Assembly (NCBI GenBank): GCA_028583685.1
Contig: JAMXIF010000002.1
Span: 61,925,178 to 61,989,177, forward strand
DNA from: Petaurus breviceps papuanus
Taxonomy: Eukaryota; Chordata; Mammalia; Diprotodontia; Petauridae
DNA length: 64,000 bases
Direction: 5' to 3'
In this document: positions 1-11,305 of the stretch, in pieces
Layout: each line of letters begins with the position of its first letter
How positions within the stretch are numbered: position 1 is the stretch's first letter
Notes under the pieces: generated by a model
Database searches by the model: none
What the model was told of the DNA's origin: nothing
What the model saw: only the letters and a program-made list of their open reading frames with translations
Translations under genes and position numbers: made by a program

Positions 1-423
1 TAGTGACCCACTATTAAGAGAAAAGAGAATGTTGATGAGACTAGATGAGAGGAAAGATATTCTCTGTTTTCTTCAGTCCTGGGGGGAAGAAATACATGGC
101 TTGTCTTATGAGCCTAGAATAGGTAAACTCTTCACACTTAATGTGACAGAGAACTGGGTACCAGTACAATTCTTATGGCAAAACTCCTGAATCTACTTGG
201 GGCAAATATAGTCTAGACAACTAAAACCAAATGCTGAATTGAATTTCCTGCAAAATCAATAGTGAAATTGAGTGTTAGCAGATAGATAGTCCAAGTGCTA
301 TTTTGATACCCATTAAACTAAAAAAGAGCTAAAGGAAAGGAGGCATCTATTGTTTTGGGGACACCCTCTTTGGAAGATCCATAGTAGGACATGAACAAAA
401 TTGCACAGGTTGAGAAGGTGAAC
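1..423. other. unassigned non-coding DNA
   Basis: No open frame, splice-flanked exon or repeat family that I recognise. It is AT-rich and probably old repeat or unique intergenic/intronic DNA. Confidence 0.5.
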
Positions 424-527
424 CAGAGGTGGGGAACTTGTGACCTTGAAGTTTCATGTGGCCCTCTAGGTCCTCAAATGTGGAATCCAAACTTCATAGA
501 ACAAATCCCCTCAATAAAAGGATTCTG
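424..527 (+). mobile_element. hAT-type MITE, left half
   Basis: It starts with an imperfect CAGAGGTGGGGAAC terminus, followed by a 'catgtggccctctaggtcctcaa' type stretch and then 'tccaaacttcatagaacaaatcc'. The same words occur in the complete MITE at 3029-3234. Only the left arm is present. The family name is not known to me. Confidence 0.55.
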
Positions 528-539
528 AATCATCTGAGG

Positions 540-583
540 AATGAATGAATGGATGAATGAATGAATGAATGAATGAATGATGG
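540..583. repeat. (GAAT)n microsatellite
   Basis: Tetranucleotide GAAT repeated about ten times with one interruption, lying at the start of the antisense L2. L2 ends often carry such GAAT-type tails. Confidence 0.9.
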
Positions 584-585
584 TG

Positions 586-693
586 AACAACAAAACATTT
601 ATTGGGTGCTGGCTATGAGTGAGGTACTATGCTAAGTGCTATGGACACAAACACAAGAAATCAAAATAGTTCCTACCCTCAAGAGGTTTACTT
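586..693 (-). mobile_element. L2 LINE 3' end, antisense
   Basis: The text reads as the reverse complement of the L2 3' terminus (attgggtgctggc, then actatgctaagtgct, then ccctcaagag). The copy is split by a SINE and resumes at 848. Confidence 0.75.
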
Positions 694-847
694 TATTTTC
701 TTTGCTTTTTGGAGGGCAATTGGGGTTAAGTGACTTGCCCAAGGTCACACAGCTAGTTTTTGTGTCAAGTGTCTGAGGCTGGATTTGAACTCAGGTCCTC
801 CTGACTCCAGGGCTGGTTCTCTATTCACTGCACCACCTAGCCACCCC
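694..847 (-). mobile_element. short tRNA-derived SINE, nested in L2
   Basis: Antisense copy: T-rich tail first, then 'ggggttaagtgacttgccc', then the head complement 'caccacctagccacccc'. It is flanked by a 13-bp target duplication (681-693 and 848-860, one mismatch), so it inserted into the L2 after that copy was in place. Confidence 0.85.
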
Positions 848-1110
848 AAGAGGTTTGCTTTCTAATGGAGGAAGATAACAAGTACAAAGAAATTTGAAAA
901 CAGGTTTGGTGAGGGTATGCCCAAGGTATCATGGTTTAGAAATGGTGACCAGAAAGTTACCATGGGGTCATAATTCCAGGCAAGACAAGGCAAAAATCAT
1001 CCATTAGTGCCTAGGGTGGTTCCAGGGGCAAAGTGCAAGGTTCTGGTGAGATAAAGGAGTGAAATTATGGAGTCCCTGAAGTATAATGTCACGTAACACT
1101 CCTGGCCTGC
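848..1110 (-). mobile_element. L2 LINE, antisense continuation
   Basis: Continues the L2 interrupted by the SINE ('tctaatggaggaagataac'). Identity becomes uncertain after about 900. The rest to 1110 has the flavour of more internal L2 sequence but is heavily diverged. Confidence 0.45.
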
Positions 1111-1289
1111 TTTTTTCTAAAAAGAAGATCATTCAGGGAACCAGAAGAACTGTATCGAGTTACATATTTTCTTCATGTAGTATTCATCTTTATTAATTCA
1201 TTTAAAGAAGTGGAAAGGTAGAATGGTATAAGAGAATTAAGGAGAAAAAATGCTGCTGGTCTAGTAGTCAGGAAGCACCTAGGGTTGAA

Positions 1290-1412
1290 TTCCACCTACA
1301 CAAACTCCTTGGCGGTAGGAATTGTTTCATTTTCTTATCTTTGTGTCCTCATGCCTAGCACAACGCCTTGTAAAAATTTGGCATTTAATAAGTGCTCATC
1401 GAATGAATGAAT
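1290..1412 (+). mobile_element. L2 LINE 3' end, sense
   Basis: Typical L2 terminus: 'ctccttggcggtaggaattg', then 'tgcctagcacaa', then 'taataagtgctc' and a final GAATGAATGA. Confidence 0.75.
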
Positions 1413-1762
1413 TCCTACTTGGGTATGATTATGAAATAATCTGAGTTTCCACATCTATGAAGTGGAGATAAAATACCTGTAGCATTTCACATGACAAGTG
1501 TAAGGAGTAAACGAGAAAATATATACAAAATGCTATATAAAGGTCAATTATTAGCTAATTTTTAAACATGATTGCTTTCTAAACATTTATTTTTATTCTG
1601 AACTTAATACCACCAAATAAAATAGGCATTTCCATGCATGTAATAGAACAGAAAAAGATAAATATATGTAAAATTGCAATTCTCTTTTCTTTTTAGGCAT
1701 TTGATAAGTTTAACTTATGGCTTTCAAAGCTGTCCTGCTTGTCTGTTTTTCTGTCTGGCTGT
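1413..1762. other. unassigned AT-rich DNA
   Basis: No gene or clear repeat. The short open frames at its right end are created by the pyrimidine microsatellite that follows. Confidence 0.5.
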
Positions 1763-1847
1763 CCTTTCTCCCTCCCTCCCTCCTTCCCACCCTTCCTTCC
1801 TTCCTTCCTTCCTTCCTTCCTTCCTTCCTTCCTTTCTTCCTTCCTCT
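1763..1847. repeat. (CCTT/CCCT)n microsatellite
   Basis: Polypyrimidine tract of about 85 bp with CCCT then TTCC units. It produces Ser/Pro/Leu-rich or Glu/Arg/Lys-rich chance frames on the two strands. Confidence 0.95.
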
Positions 1848-2174
1848 CTATTGTAGTCTTATCCCCATTTGTCCAGCATCCTCCCATCTAGAAAATGTAA
1901 AGAAAATCTAAACCTCTGTGACAACTACACATAGTCAAGGAAAAAAAATCCTTATATTAGCTGTATCTAAAAACTTTTTTTTTTGCATTTTGAAGGCATA
2001 ACCTCTTTGTCAAGAGATGGGTAGCATACTTAATCATCAGTCCTCTGGAATTGTAGTCATTGCATTGATTAGAGTTCTCATGTCTTTCAAAGTTGGTTTT
2101 CTTTAGAATATTGTTGTCATGTCTAAATTGTTCTCTTCTGCTCACTCCACTGTATCAAGTTATTGCAAATGTTT
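1848..2174. other. unassigned DNA
   Basis: No supportable gene, RNA or repeat boundary. A T9 run at about 1977 might be a degraded retroposon tail. Confidence 0.4.
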
Positions 2175-2755
2175 CCTAGGTTTCTCTGGAACCATACATT
2201 TTGCAATTTCTTATGATGACGAACATCTCCTATTACCTTAATCTACATAGTTTGTTTATCCATTCCTTGATAGGAGCCTACTTAGTTTCTAGTTCTTTGC
2301 TATTACAAAGTGAGTTACTATATGTGCTTTTGGACATATGGATCCTTTTGCTCTTTCTTTCATCTTTTGGAGGATAGCATAGACTTAATTGAGGTATTGC
2401 TGGGTCAAAGAATATGCACAGTTTGGCTGTTTGGGGGGTATAGTTCCGAAATGCTTTCCAGAATGGCTGGACTAATTTACATCTCAACAAAAAGTGAATT
2501 AATGTGCCTGTTTTCTCTTAGTCCTCTCCACAATTGGTAGTATAATTTTTTTTGTTAGCTTTGCCAATGTGATGGATGTAAGGTGGAACCATAGAGTTGC
2601 TTTAATTTGTTAATAATTGTTGGGCTAATTATTAATGATTTTGAGCTTTTTCATGTGTGTCAGAAATTTGAATTTCTTGGAAAAGTTCTTGTTCATATCT
2701 TTTGATCATTTGTATCTGCTGGGAGTTCATAGCTTTTGTTTTTATATCACTTTTG
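2175..2755 (-). mobile_element. L1 LINE ORF2 3' end/3' UTR, antisense
   Basis: The + strand reads like the antisense of a mammalian L1 C-terminal region: 'ttgctgggtcaaagaatatg', then 'ccagaatggctggactaat', then 'cctctccacaattgg', the same order as the better-known human L1 end. Diverged and without an open frame. Confidence 0.75.
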
Positions 2756-3028
2756 TATAAAAATAAACTCATCTTTCTCCATCCAAGAAACCATCCCTTG
2801 TAAGAAAGAATAAGAACATGGAAAAAGAAAAAAAAAGCAGTTCAGGAAAACTAAATTTCAACTGAGTCTGATAATATATGCAGTGTTCCACAGCCAAGCC
2901 CCCTTAACTCTACAAAGAAGAGAGGGAAATGTATTTTCTCATCATTTTGCAGAGGGAACATTTGGTTGTAATAATTGTATACAGTGTTGAGCATCAAAGG
3001 TTTTTTGTCTTTCTGTATTGCTATAGTC

Positions 3029-3234
3029 CTGGGATGGGGAGCCTGCAGCCTTGGGGCCACATGTGGCCTTCTATGTCCTTGGGTGCGGCCTTTTGATAAA
3101 GTTCAAGTTTTACAGAACAAATCCTTTTATTAAGGGGATTTTTTTTTCTGTGAAGTTTGGATTCAGTTAAAGGACTGCACTTGAGGATCTAGAGAGTCAC
3201 ATGTGACCTTGAGGCTGTAGGTTTTCCACTCCCG
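3029..3234. mobile_element. complete hAT-type MITE
   Basis: 206-bp palindromic element. Left end ctgggatgggga and right end ttccactcccg are imperfect inverted repeats, and the arms also pair (ccacatgtggcc with gtcacatgtgac). An 8-bp duplication, CTATAGTC (3021-3028) and CTATGGTC (3235-3242), flanks it. Eight bp is the hAT hallmark. No transposase is present, so it is a non-autonomous fossil. The partial copy at 424 belongs to the same family. Confidence 0.8.
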
Positions 3235-3245
3235 CTATGGTCATT

Positions 3246-3650
3246 ATAGATATTGCTTTCTGTGGTTTACTTCACTCTTTTTCAGTTCATAGAATTTTTC
3301 CCATGGTTTTAAAAAATTCTTTGCATTAATTTTTATTGCAAAGTAATGTCCCTTAGCATTTATTTGCCACAATTCATTTTTTCATTCCCAATCAATGGGC
3401 ATCTATTTTGTTTCAACTTCTTTGCTATCTGAAAAGGGCTGGTAAGAATGTACTGCTATACATGGGACCTTTCTGTCTTTGAACTCCTTGAGACAAATGC
3501 TTAGCTATGGAGTATCTGATTCAAAAGTTATGGGAATTATAATTTTCCAAGCATATTTCTAAGGTGCTTTTTGCAATAGAGCAATTCATAGCTCTAACAA
3601 TGTTATATTAAGGTAACTATCTTTCTATGGTCCCTCCAACATTGAAAAGT
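3246..3650 (-). mobile_element. L1 LINE 3' region, antisense
   Basis: Contains 'caatcaatgggcatctat' and 'aattctttgc' type words that belong to the antisense L1 region just beyond the 2175-2755 piece. Together with that piece it may be one rearranged L1 in which the MITE inserted. Confidence 0.55.
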
Positions 3651-3654
3651 CAGC

Positions 3655-4230
3655 TGTTAAGGTGCTATACTAGGTGCTGGGGAGACAACAATAAAAAGGG
3701 ACAATTGCTGCACTGGAAGCACTTTTGTTTTCTACTACAGGGATCTGCTATTTGCAGAGAAATATGGTAAAATGTAGAGTGTGGTGAGGGTCAAGGATAG
3801 ATTCAGAAATAATTCTCTAGGAAAAGCTGAATAGGGAAAGAATACTTTCATTTGGGAGGATTGAAGAGGTTCATAAAAGATATAGCCCCTCAGCTGAACT
3901 TAAAAGGAAGAGAAGGATTTTAATAGGGCATATAGGAGAAGGGGGGGTGGTGTATTCCAAGCACAGAAGATAGCCTATTAAAATACACCAAGGTGGGAGA
4001 TGACAGGTCAAGAATGAGGAAAAGCTAATCATTCAATTTGACTGGAATATAGTCAGGAAGGTAGGTTGGAGTCAGATTGTGTGGCTCTTCAATCCCATAA
4101 GGAGTCTGTATGACATTTTATAGGCAAAAGATACTGAAAATATTTGAATTGGGGTATAATATGGTCAGACCTGTGTGTTGGGAAGAACATTTTAAAAGAG
4201 GCATGGACAATGGATGGGAAAGAGGAAAGA
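3655..4230 (-). mobile_element. L2 LINE, antisense
   Basis: Begins at the complement of the L2 3' end (taggtgctggggagacaac) and runs inward through 'attccaagcacagaaga', 'ggagtctgtatgacatttt' and 'tataatatggtcagacctg', the expected antisense order of L2 ORF2 3' sequence. Confidence 0.7.
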
Positions 4231-4587
4231 CTATAGTATCTAGTTAAGGAAAGGGGAATTTTGGCTAAGTAAATGATGTAGTCAATAGAGAATTATTATA
4301 TGTAGTTAAGTGGTTCAACAATTTTCAAAGAAAATGTATGTCATAATTACATCAACATTAAAAATCTTTTGAAAATTAACCTTTTTTATCTTTATGAATA
4401 TTAGCTGTCACTGATAGTGCTATAGATTCAAGGAACTTCCAAGCAATGGGATCTTTTGATTAATAGGTAGAAGTCTGTGATTTCAGATGCTGTATATCAA
4501 CATAGAAAGCAGTTTATATATGACAGAATGGAAGTCCTAGGAAGTTGCATGAGATATGACTTGTTCAGGATCACATAGCCAGTGAGT
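4231..4587. other. unassigned DNA
   Basis: No gene. Faint antisense MIR-like words occur near 4545-4580 (cttgttcaggatcacatag). Confidence 0.4.
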
Positions 4588-4845
4588 AGTATAATGACTA
4601 GAATGCCAGACTTGGGATCAGGAAGACCTAAATTTTAATCTTGTCTCAAACACTTACTAGCCTTGTGACCTTGGATAAGTTACTTAACTTCTCTCAGTAT
4701 TTCTCAACTGTAAAATGAGTATACCTATAAATCCTACCTTTGGGGTTATTGTGTAGACTAAATGAAACAATATATGTAAAATAATTTGCAAACCTGGGAG
4801 AGCTATATAAATGCACTATTGTTTTTATTATTGTTGTTATAGATA
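4588..4845 (+). mobile_element. CORE-SINE (MIR/Mar-like), sense
   Basis: Reads 'gggatcaggaagaccta', 'cacttactagccttgtgacc', 'ctgtaaaatgagtatacc', then 'gctatataaatgcactatt' with a TTATTATTG tail: tRNA-derived promoter remnant, core and simple tail in order. Confidence 0.75.
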
Positions 4846-6903
4846 TCAAAGTTATGATTTGAATCAGTTTAGTAATTTCTAGTAATCTATTTACTGTTTT
4901 CCACTGACTATCTTTTGATGACTAGCATACTTAATAACATAAAGTTCATGTTATTTATCCTGCTCCTCCTCTCTTCTGTCTTTGCTCTCTACCTTCCACC
5001 CTGTCCTAACCATCTTAGATTCCTAGAAAGTTTCTACTCATCCTGTTAAGTTAGAATGGACCTCAACAGTTATTTAGTTCAAACCATGCCATGCAGCATG
5101 AAAGAGGATAAGGGGTACACAAGGGGATGGGGGAAGGTTTGCTTTAGCAAACTCTCAAGCAAATGTCTACAGAGTTTTAAAAAAAATCATTTATTCTCAC
5201 ATATGACAAATGTATTTTCCATTGTAACAGATGAAGTAACAGGTTTGGAGGGAGGAAGTTATGTCCCTACAGTTACCAAGTGAGTTAGTAATGGAATGTT
5301 AAGTGAAATTTGGGTCTGCTTACCAATGGGTAGCAAGTACTACCTCCTGATTGACTCAGTGTTTCATGTCATTCCACTATAGACTCTGGGACCTCAGATC
5401 CATCTCTTGCCAAAAGGAAAGATCTTTCCTTTTAAGAACTTACCTTTATCATTTTTTGTTGTTTAATGAATATTCCAGTTTTAGGCTCTTAGTAATCCTT
5501 TATAGGGCAGGAACCCAGTAAGCCCTTCTCTTTGGAACTTCAGGTGAGAACCTTTAGTTCAGCTTTTGGCATTTCTACTTTCAAGCCTCCATCTTGCTTG
5601 GAGGAAGGAATTCATATCAGGGTCATTATTGGGCTTCCTGGTTTGGTGATTAACAATGGTACTGGGCCCTATCTAAAGTCACTGATCCAGAATGAGGAGA
5701 AGAAAGAGTAATATGTGACTCAAGTCAACACAAATGTCTGGAAATTCCAATGATTCAGGGCTGGTCAACAAGAGCTTCAGGCTTCTGTCCTTGGTCCTGC
5801 CTCTGAGCTTGCTTCGTGGCTATCGGCCACATTTTTCACACTGAAGGAAGCATAATACATATAGTAGCTAATTGTTCCATAGGTTATTGGTGATTAGTAT
5901 CATTGTGCATTTGAAAATGCTGAGTACCACTATGAGCTTAAAAAATACTATTCAAGAACACTCCACTCATGACCCATGACTCTATTTGACACTATAACTG
6001 ATGGTGTCATTGAATTTTAGCAACAAAAGCTTACCAAAATGAGATTGGATAGCTTGTAGAATAGAAATTAAATGTCCTTTTACAACTTATTTGAGGTCAA
6101 TGAAGAAAGTGTTGATAATTCAATGTAAGCATCAAGTGTTTTCCATTTATAATCTCTAATTATAGACTTGAAGTGTCTCAGTTGTCCATTTTGTTCCATA
6201 TATATAATATATATGTGTATATGTATGCATGTGTATGTATGTATACACATACAGATTAGAGAGAGGCTCAAAACTGTCTACCAGGTCAGATTCTTCAAGT
6301 TGTGTAATTATCTGAATATGCAGAGGGTCTAACTTAACACCCATTCAGGACTTCTTCCTGGAGCAATCTGTCACTCAGTGTCCACCTGACCTTGAGAATG
6401 TGGTTGGTTCACAAACAATACAGAATTTCCTCTCAAGTAGATCTGATCTTTGTTGTGGAGAGAAGGTTTTGTGATATTGAAAATATTCCTTTACTTCTGG
6501 AAAAATGCTTTGTTCAGCATTGTATATTTGAGACTTATTAACATTACAGAACATTTTGCTAACAAGAATAAGAGAAGTCTTTTTATAAATTACTTTCAAG
6601 GCACTGGAAGGTGAAATAAACACATACCAACCCTAATTTTTGAGTGTTTGCTTAAGTATCCTCTTTGCATATTCCAAAGTGTAGTCTATCAATCCAGACA
6701 TGCAAACACTTCAAGTGCCTAGTGAAATCTCCAAGTCATTAATTCACCCATTTTATGACTTTGACATGGTACAGTGGAGAGAAAGAACAATGTCTATGAA
6801 GAAAGAGGAACTTGTTTTGCTCCTTAATCTTATTACATGTGTAACCTTGGCCAGGTTACCCTCTCTCCTGAAGGATGTTTCCTCATCAGTTAAATTGAAG
6901 GGG
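4846..6903. other. unassigned DNA with a TA/TG tract
   Basis: No gene found in this 2-kb stretch. A diverged antisense MIR is possible at about 5045-5330. Alternating TATG/TACA sequence lies at 6197-6255. Short open frames here have no splice context and look like chance. Confidence 0.45.
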
Positions 6904-7156
6904 ACTGGGAAGTTAGATGGAGCAGTAGATAGAGCACTGGGCCTGGAGTCAGGAAGACCTTAAGTTAAAATCTGGCTGTAGATGCTTACTAACTGTGTGA
7001 TCCTGGGCAAGTCACTTATCCTTATTTGCCTCAATTTTCTCATCTAAAAAAAATCAGCTGGAGAAGGAAATGGCAAACTCCTCCAGTATCTTTGCCAAGA
7101 AAACCCCAAATGGGGTCACAAAGAATTGAACATGACTCAGATGACTGAACAACAAC
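6904..7156 (+). mobile_element. Mar1-type SINE, sense
   Basis: Head 'ggagcagtagatagagcac', central 'gatcctgggcaagtcactt', then 'ctggagaaggaaatggcaa', 'aagaaaaccccaaatgggg' and 'ttgaacatgactcagatgac'. The last part resembles an RTE/BovB LINE end, the known source of the Mar1 tail. An imperfect target duplication (aaattga..ggg) flanks it. Confidence 0.85.
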
Positions 7157-7291
7157 AAATTGAGAGGGTTGGAACATATGACTTTGGAGGGAGGCAATCT
7201 ATGACTCTAATGAGATCCCATTCTGGCTTTAGTCTTGACTGGCACAAGAACGCTAAAGGATAGAGGGAATAATTTCACCTGTAGTTAGATT

Positions 7292-7441
7292 TATAGCATC
7301 ATAGCTTTAAAACTGGAAGGGAGACTCATCAGAGATCATCTCACCCAAACCCCTTATTTTAAAGATGAGGAAACCAAGATTCTTGGAGGTGAAATGACTT
7401 GCCTAGGACTACAGGTAGTAGGTGGCAGAAAGAAGATGGAT
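7292..7441 (-). mobile_element. MIR SINE, antisense, left part
   Basis: 'ttaaagatgaggaaaccaag' then 'tgaaatgacttgcctagg' is the usual antisense MIR order. It stops abruptly at TGGAT and resumes at 8589 after an LTR insertion. Confidence 0.8.
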
Positions 7442-8588
7442 TGTAATGTAATGCCAAGGAAAGGCAACTTCCCAAGGTTCAGAATACCAGCATAGGTGCT
7501 CTCCATTTTATTCAGTGACAAATTAAGAACAGAGAAGATCAAAATATGACATCATTCAAAATACAGCATTTACTAAGTGTGATTAAATAATCTCCAAGTA
7601 CTACCCCACCCCAGGACCTTCCATTCATTCAATCAATTCAATCAAAGTCCCTGTTCTAAATACTACTCCACCCCTAGGCTGTACCTTCATTTAGTCCACC
7701 ACAAAGCCCCTCTTCTCAAATGGAGATTAGTTTCCAATCATAAGTAAAGTACATTCATTTGTTCAACCACAGAACACAAAAAGGTCAAAAGTTCCCCACC
7801 CCTAGATCACAATTGAATCTACCCCAGAGTTACATCAAGTTTAAGCACAGCAGTTAATACCCAAATGGAGGTCTTTTCTTCATCTTGACATGAGGCAAGT
7901 TCTCAGCAATCTTAGTTCCTGGGGAGACAAGGCTTAGCAAGGCCACAAGATACATTGCCAGTCTCTTCATTAATTCATTCTTTGTCTGCAGAACAGTCCT
8001 AGGACCCCTGAAAACATTAGCAAAACCCTCTTCCAGGATTTCTGTAAACATACAACAAGAAAATCCTTCAGGGCTTTGGAACCAACAGCAAGGTTCCAAG
8101 AATTTTGCAACAACAGCACTGTCCTTCACCAGTGGACAGTATTCAGTCTCTGTCTGCAGAACAGTCCCAAGAGCTCTGAACCAACAGAAAGGTTCCAAGA
8201 CTTCTGCAACAACAGGACTGTCGTTCACCAGTGGACAAATCTGGCAAAACAACATCAAAACAGACAAAGTACCAGCATAACATCTATGTCTCCTCAGTCC
8301 TTGGCAGCTCTGGGCAGCAGGTCTCAAAAGTCCTGGGCAATTCAAAGTGGCCCTCAGCAATCCTCTCAGTCTCTCTCTGCCTCCAAAGGTGCTGCTTCCA
8401 AAAAAAAGTTCTTCTGCCTTTCTCCTGTGTCTCTCCAAATCTATGTCACCAGCTCCTCCCAGTTCAGCCCTCTCTTTTCATGTCAACAAGTCCATCCCAT
8501 AAGTGGGATTAACAAGCTCTGGGTTTTAATGCAATCAAACCAAAACCAAGCCAATACAGGGGAATCTTTAAATTACATTACTATTACA
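7442..8588 (-). mobile_element. solo LTR of an endogenous retrovirus, nested in MIR
   Basis: A 1,147-bp element starting TGTAATGTAATG and ending CATTACTATTACA, i.e. TG...CA with short inverted ends. It is flanked by a 5-bp duplication TGGAT (7437-7441, 8589-8593). The MIR it interrupts reads on without a gap on the other side, which fixes both boundaries. It contains a tandem ~98-bp duplication (about 8084-8147 and 8182-8243), as is common in U3. A putative polyadenylation signal on the minus strand near 7505 and start-of-LTR similarity to the element at 40552-41123 favour minus orientation. No internal retroviral region is present, so it is a recombined solo LTR. The family is not named; the 5-bp duplication fits ERV1 or ERV3-like groups. 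Confidence 0.8.
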
Positions 8589-8635
8589 TGGATTCATGCC
8601 CAAACCTTTCAAATCCAGTGCTTTTCCTACTGTAG
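8589..8635 (-). mobile_element. MIR SINE, antisense, right part
   Basis: 'tcaaatccagtgcttttcc' followed by 'tactgta' is the antisense MIR head, directly continuing the piece that ends at 7441. Confidence 0.8.
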
Positions 8636-8713
8636 TATATTACTGTCTCATAATAACCATGGTTGTTTAGATCCATTATATACCCTAATATGAAGAATAG
8701 GGAGAACCTGAGA

Positions 8714-8757
8714 TACACACACACACACACATACACATACACATACATATACATATA
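8714..8757. repeat. (AC)n microsatellite
   Basis: Alternating ACAC then ACATAC/ACATAT dinucleotide-rich tract of about 44 bp. Confidence 0.9.
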
Positions 8758-8888
8758 TAGGTACTAGTTTCAATTCTGGATCTTGTCACACCATCCATAA
8801 ATTTCTGAGACTACAAATAGAGTGGAGAATAGGATACAAAGATCTTTATAGTAGGGGTTCTTACCTGGGATCCAGGAACTTGTTTTAG

Positions 8889-8957
8889 AGACAACTAGAT
8901 GGCATAGTAGATAGTGCACTGGACCTGGAGTCAGGAAAACCTAAGTTCAAAATGATT
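8889..8957 (+). mobile_element. SINE head fragment
   Basis: Reads 'gacaactagatggcatagta', 'cactggacctggagtcagg', 'aaaacctaagttcaaa' and then breaks off: only the tRNA-related head of a Mar1 or short SINE. Confidence 0.75.
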
Positions 8958-9019
8958 ATGGGGTCATTGATTTTATAGTAATATATCTTATTTAAGGTAT
9001 ACATAAATCATTTGATAGG

Positions 9020-9160
9020 TACTCCACTCCTAGAGGCTTTCAAATAAAGGCTGAATAAATGACTACTTGTTCAGTGTGTTGTAGGAAAAATTTTTCCAGG
9101 AATGAAGACTACTGAGGTTCTTTCCATTTCTGAGTTAGGTCTATGATTCTATGGTATGGC
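9020..9160 (+). mobile_element. CR1/L3 LINE 3' tail, sense (diverged)
   Basis: 'ctagaggctttcaaataaag', 'gactacttgttcagtg' and 'gaggttctttccatttctg' follow the order of the CR1/L3 3' end. Low-identity call. Confidence 0.45.
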
Positions 9161-9810
9161 CTCATTTATCTGCATCCTTACCCTGTTTTATAGATGAACA
9201 TAGAATACAATAGTAGTCAATCATGGTTTTGAAGTTTCCAACAGAATTCCAATATTCAACACACTAGACAGGGGCTGTCAATGAAATCTCATTTCCACTA
9301 GGTTGTGCTAGAGTACAAATAGAATGCCTATGTTAATTGTATCAACTGGTTTCCCTACCAATCATCTTTTTAAGTAATTTTCCTCTTCTCTGGACGCAGA
9401 AATGAGCTACCAGAGATATCACAATGGTCACTGGCTTTTTGGTAAAGTGATTGGGGTATTTTAAAGTTTTCCTTGGTTATGCAGAAGCAATTATCTTTTG
9501 TCTTTTGAACTTCACTTTCTACTTTTAAGCACTTACCATTTCTGTTTAGTATTATAGTTACTCCCCTGTAAGTTAATCCCCGAACTCTGAATTCCATTAG
9601 GACCCACATTCTGTCTAATTTAATTTTATCACCTCTAGGAGTTACCACAGTGTTCCTCACACAGTGCAGGTACTTTATTGGTATTTGATGAATTTAGGTG
9701 TGTGCCTGTAGGCACTAAAGGAGGTTTGCCAGTTAGTTATTGGTTATTGGTCATTGTCTGCTGTGGCAATAAACTGTGTACAAGCATGTGTTTGTGTGTG
9801 TTTGTTTTTA
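9161..9810. other. unassigned DNA
   Basis: No gene. A 96-codon open frame on the minus strand (9370-9660) has no recognisable domain or splice context. Confidence 0.4.
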
Positions 9811-9979
9811 GAGTCATAAGGGACTTTAAAGGTCATCTAAGATTCTATTCCCTAAGTTTATAGATGAGGAAAATGATGGTCAGAAAGTCTGTGACTTATA
9901 TAAGATCATGAAGGTAACTGAGGCAGGATTCAAACCCAGGACTTCTGACTTTAAATCTGTACTCTTCCACTGTATCATG
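9811..9979 (-). mobile_element. MIR SINE, antisense
   Basis: 'tagatgaggaaaatgatgg', 'gacttatataagatcatg', 'ggattcaaacccaggac', 'cttccactgtatcat': antisense MIR in full order. Confidence 0.8.
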
Positions 9980-10937
9980 GCAAACTCATTTCATTTTCTC
10001 TCTCTTAGTCTATTAAAAAGGGGCAGGTTAGTATGAGCGTGAATCACAATTTCAATCTCTTGTGTATTATGAAATCGTTGGAATTCACTGTTCTACTTTA
10101 GACTGCACGATGACCAGAGTTACCTTTCTAATATTTTTCAGGTGACATTAGGCATTGAGTATCTAACATGAGGACACAGGCCAGACATAGATTGACTCAC
10201 TCGAAGCTTTGCCTTGTCTGAGATTTTTCATAAAAAAATTGTTTAAAAAAAACCTATTTAGTTAGTACACATGGACTCGTTGGTGGTAGTTCATGCTTCC
10301 TTCCTGCTGCTCCCATTACATAGCTGATTCTCACCAAATGTTGTTCTAAAAGGCTTACATTAATTAGTAATTGCAACTGAAGCTGAAGACAAATCATAGT
10401 ACAATTATATTTATGTGGGGGTTGTGCAATATGGATTTCTGATCATGTGGTCCTCTTCACGATTTTATGTGACCTTAGAAATAAGGATGAAGAAAAAATG
10501 CCAGTAAAATACAGTAAAGGAAAAAATATCAGAAAAGGCATATTTTATACTAGTGAATAATGTAAACATCACTAATATTCCAGACAATTAATGACCTATT
10601 AATTTTATTTTCTACTTTCATTTTTATTGATATATTTTATTTTCATATTATATCCATTTACTGTGCATTTGTTGTTCTTCATGAGAGGTCTCTTTTAACA
10701 AAATAAAACAATTAAGTAAAACTAATAACAGTGACCTATATGACAATGGTTGAATCAGGTTCTTTTCTTTGGTCAGATCCATGGTGTCTGACACAGGCAG
10801 ATCATATTTCTACCTAATAGTTTTCAGGGAACTATGCTGACCATTTCCCATCTTTCCTTCTTCTGGTGTCCCCTTCTCCAACATGGCCCAAGAAATCCTT
10901 TCACAGTATTTTTGATGTTATTTAGACATCCATCACT
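9980..10937. other. unassigned AT-rich DNA
   Basis: No gene, RNA or clear repeat. The T/A-rich stretch 10600-10700 could be a degraded LINE tail. Confidence 0.4.
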
Positions 10938-10938
10938 G

Positions 10939-10980
<42 letters not shown>

Positions 10981-10982
10981 CT
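10938..10982. repeat. (ATC)n microsatellite
   Basis: About 15 uninterrupted ATC triplets. It makes a chance poly-Ser or poly-Asp frame. Confidence 0.95.
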
Positions 10983-11019
10983 AGCAACAACAAAATTTAC
11001 TCTCACCCTATTCTACTTT

Positions 11020-11125
11020 AAAGGGATAATAATAGCACCAAGTAGCAGGGTTGTTGTGGGGATCAAGTAAGAAAAAATGAAAAAAACATGTAAAGGGTTC
11101 TGTAAACTTAAAGTGCTATATAAAT
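11020..11125 (+). mobile_element. CORE-SINE 3' part, sense
   Basis: 'aataatagcaccaagtagc', 'agggttgttgtgggg' and 'agtgctatataaatgctag' are the core and tail of a MIR/Mar-like SINE. The long ACT tract begins exactly at its tail. Confidence 0.7.
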
Positions 11126-11305
11126 GCTAGTCACTGCTACTATTACTACTACCACTGCCACTACCAGTACCACTACTACCAGTACCACCACCACCACCAC
11201 CACCACTACTACTACTACTACCACTAGTACCACCACTACTACTACTACCACTACTACTACTACCACTACTACTATTACTATCACTACTACTACTACTACT
11301 ACTTT
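11126..11305. repeat. (ACT/ACC)n microsatellite, ~180 bp
   Basis: Nearly continuous ACT and ACC triplets for about 60 units, apparently expanded from the TATTACTACT-like tail of the SINE on its left. It yields a spurious poly-Thr frame. Confidence 0.95.
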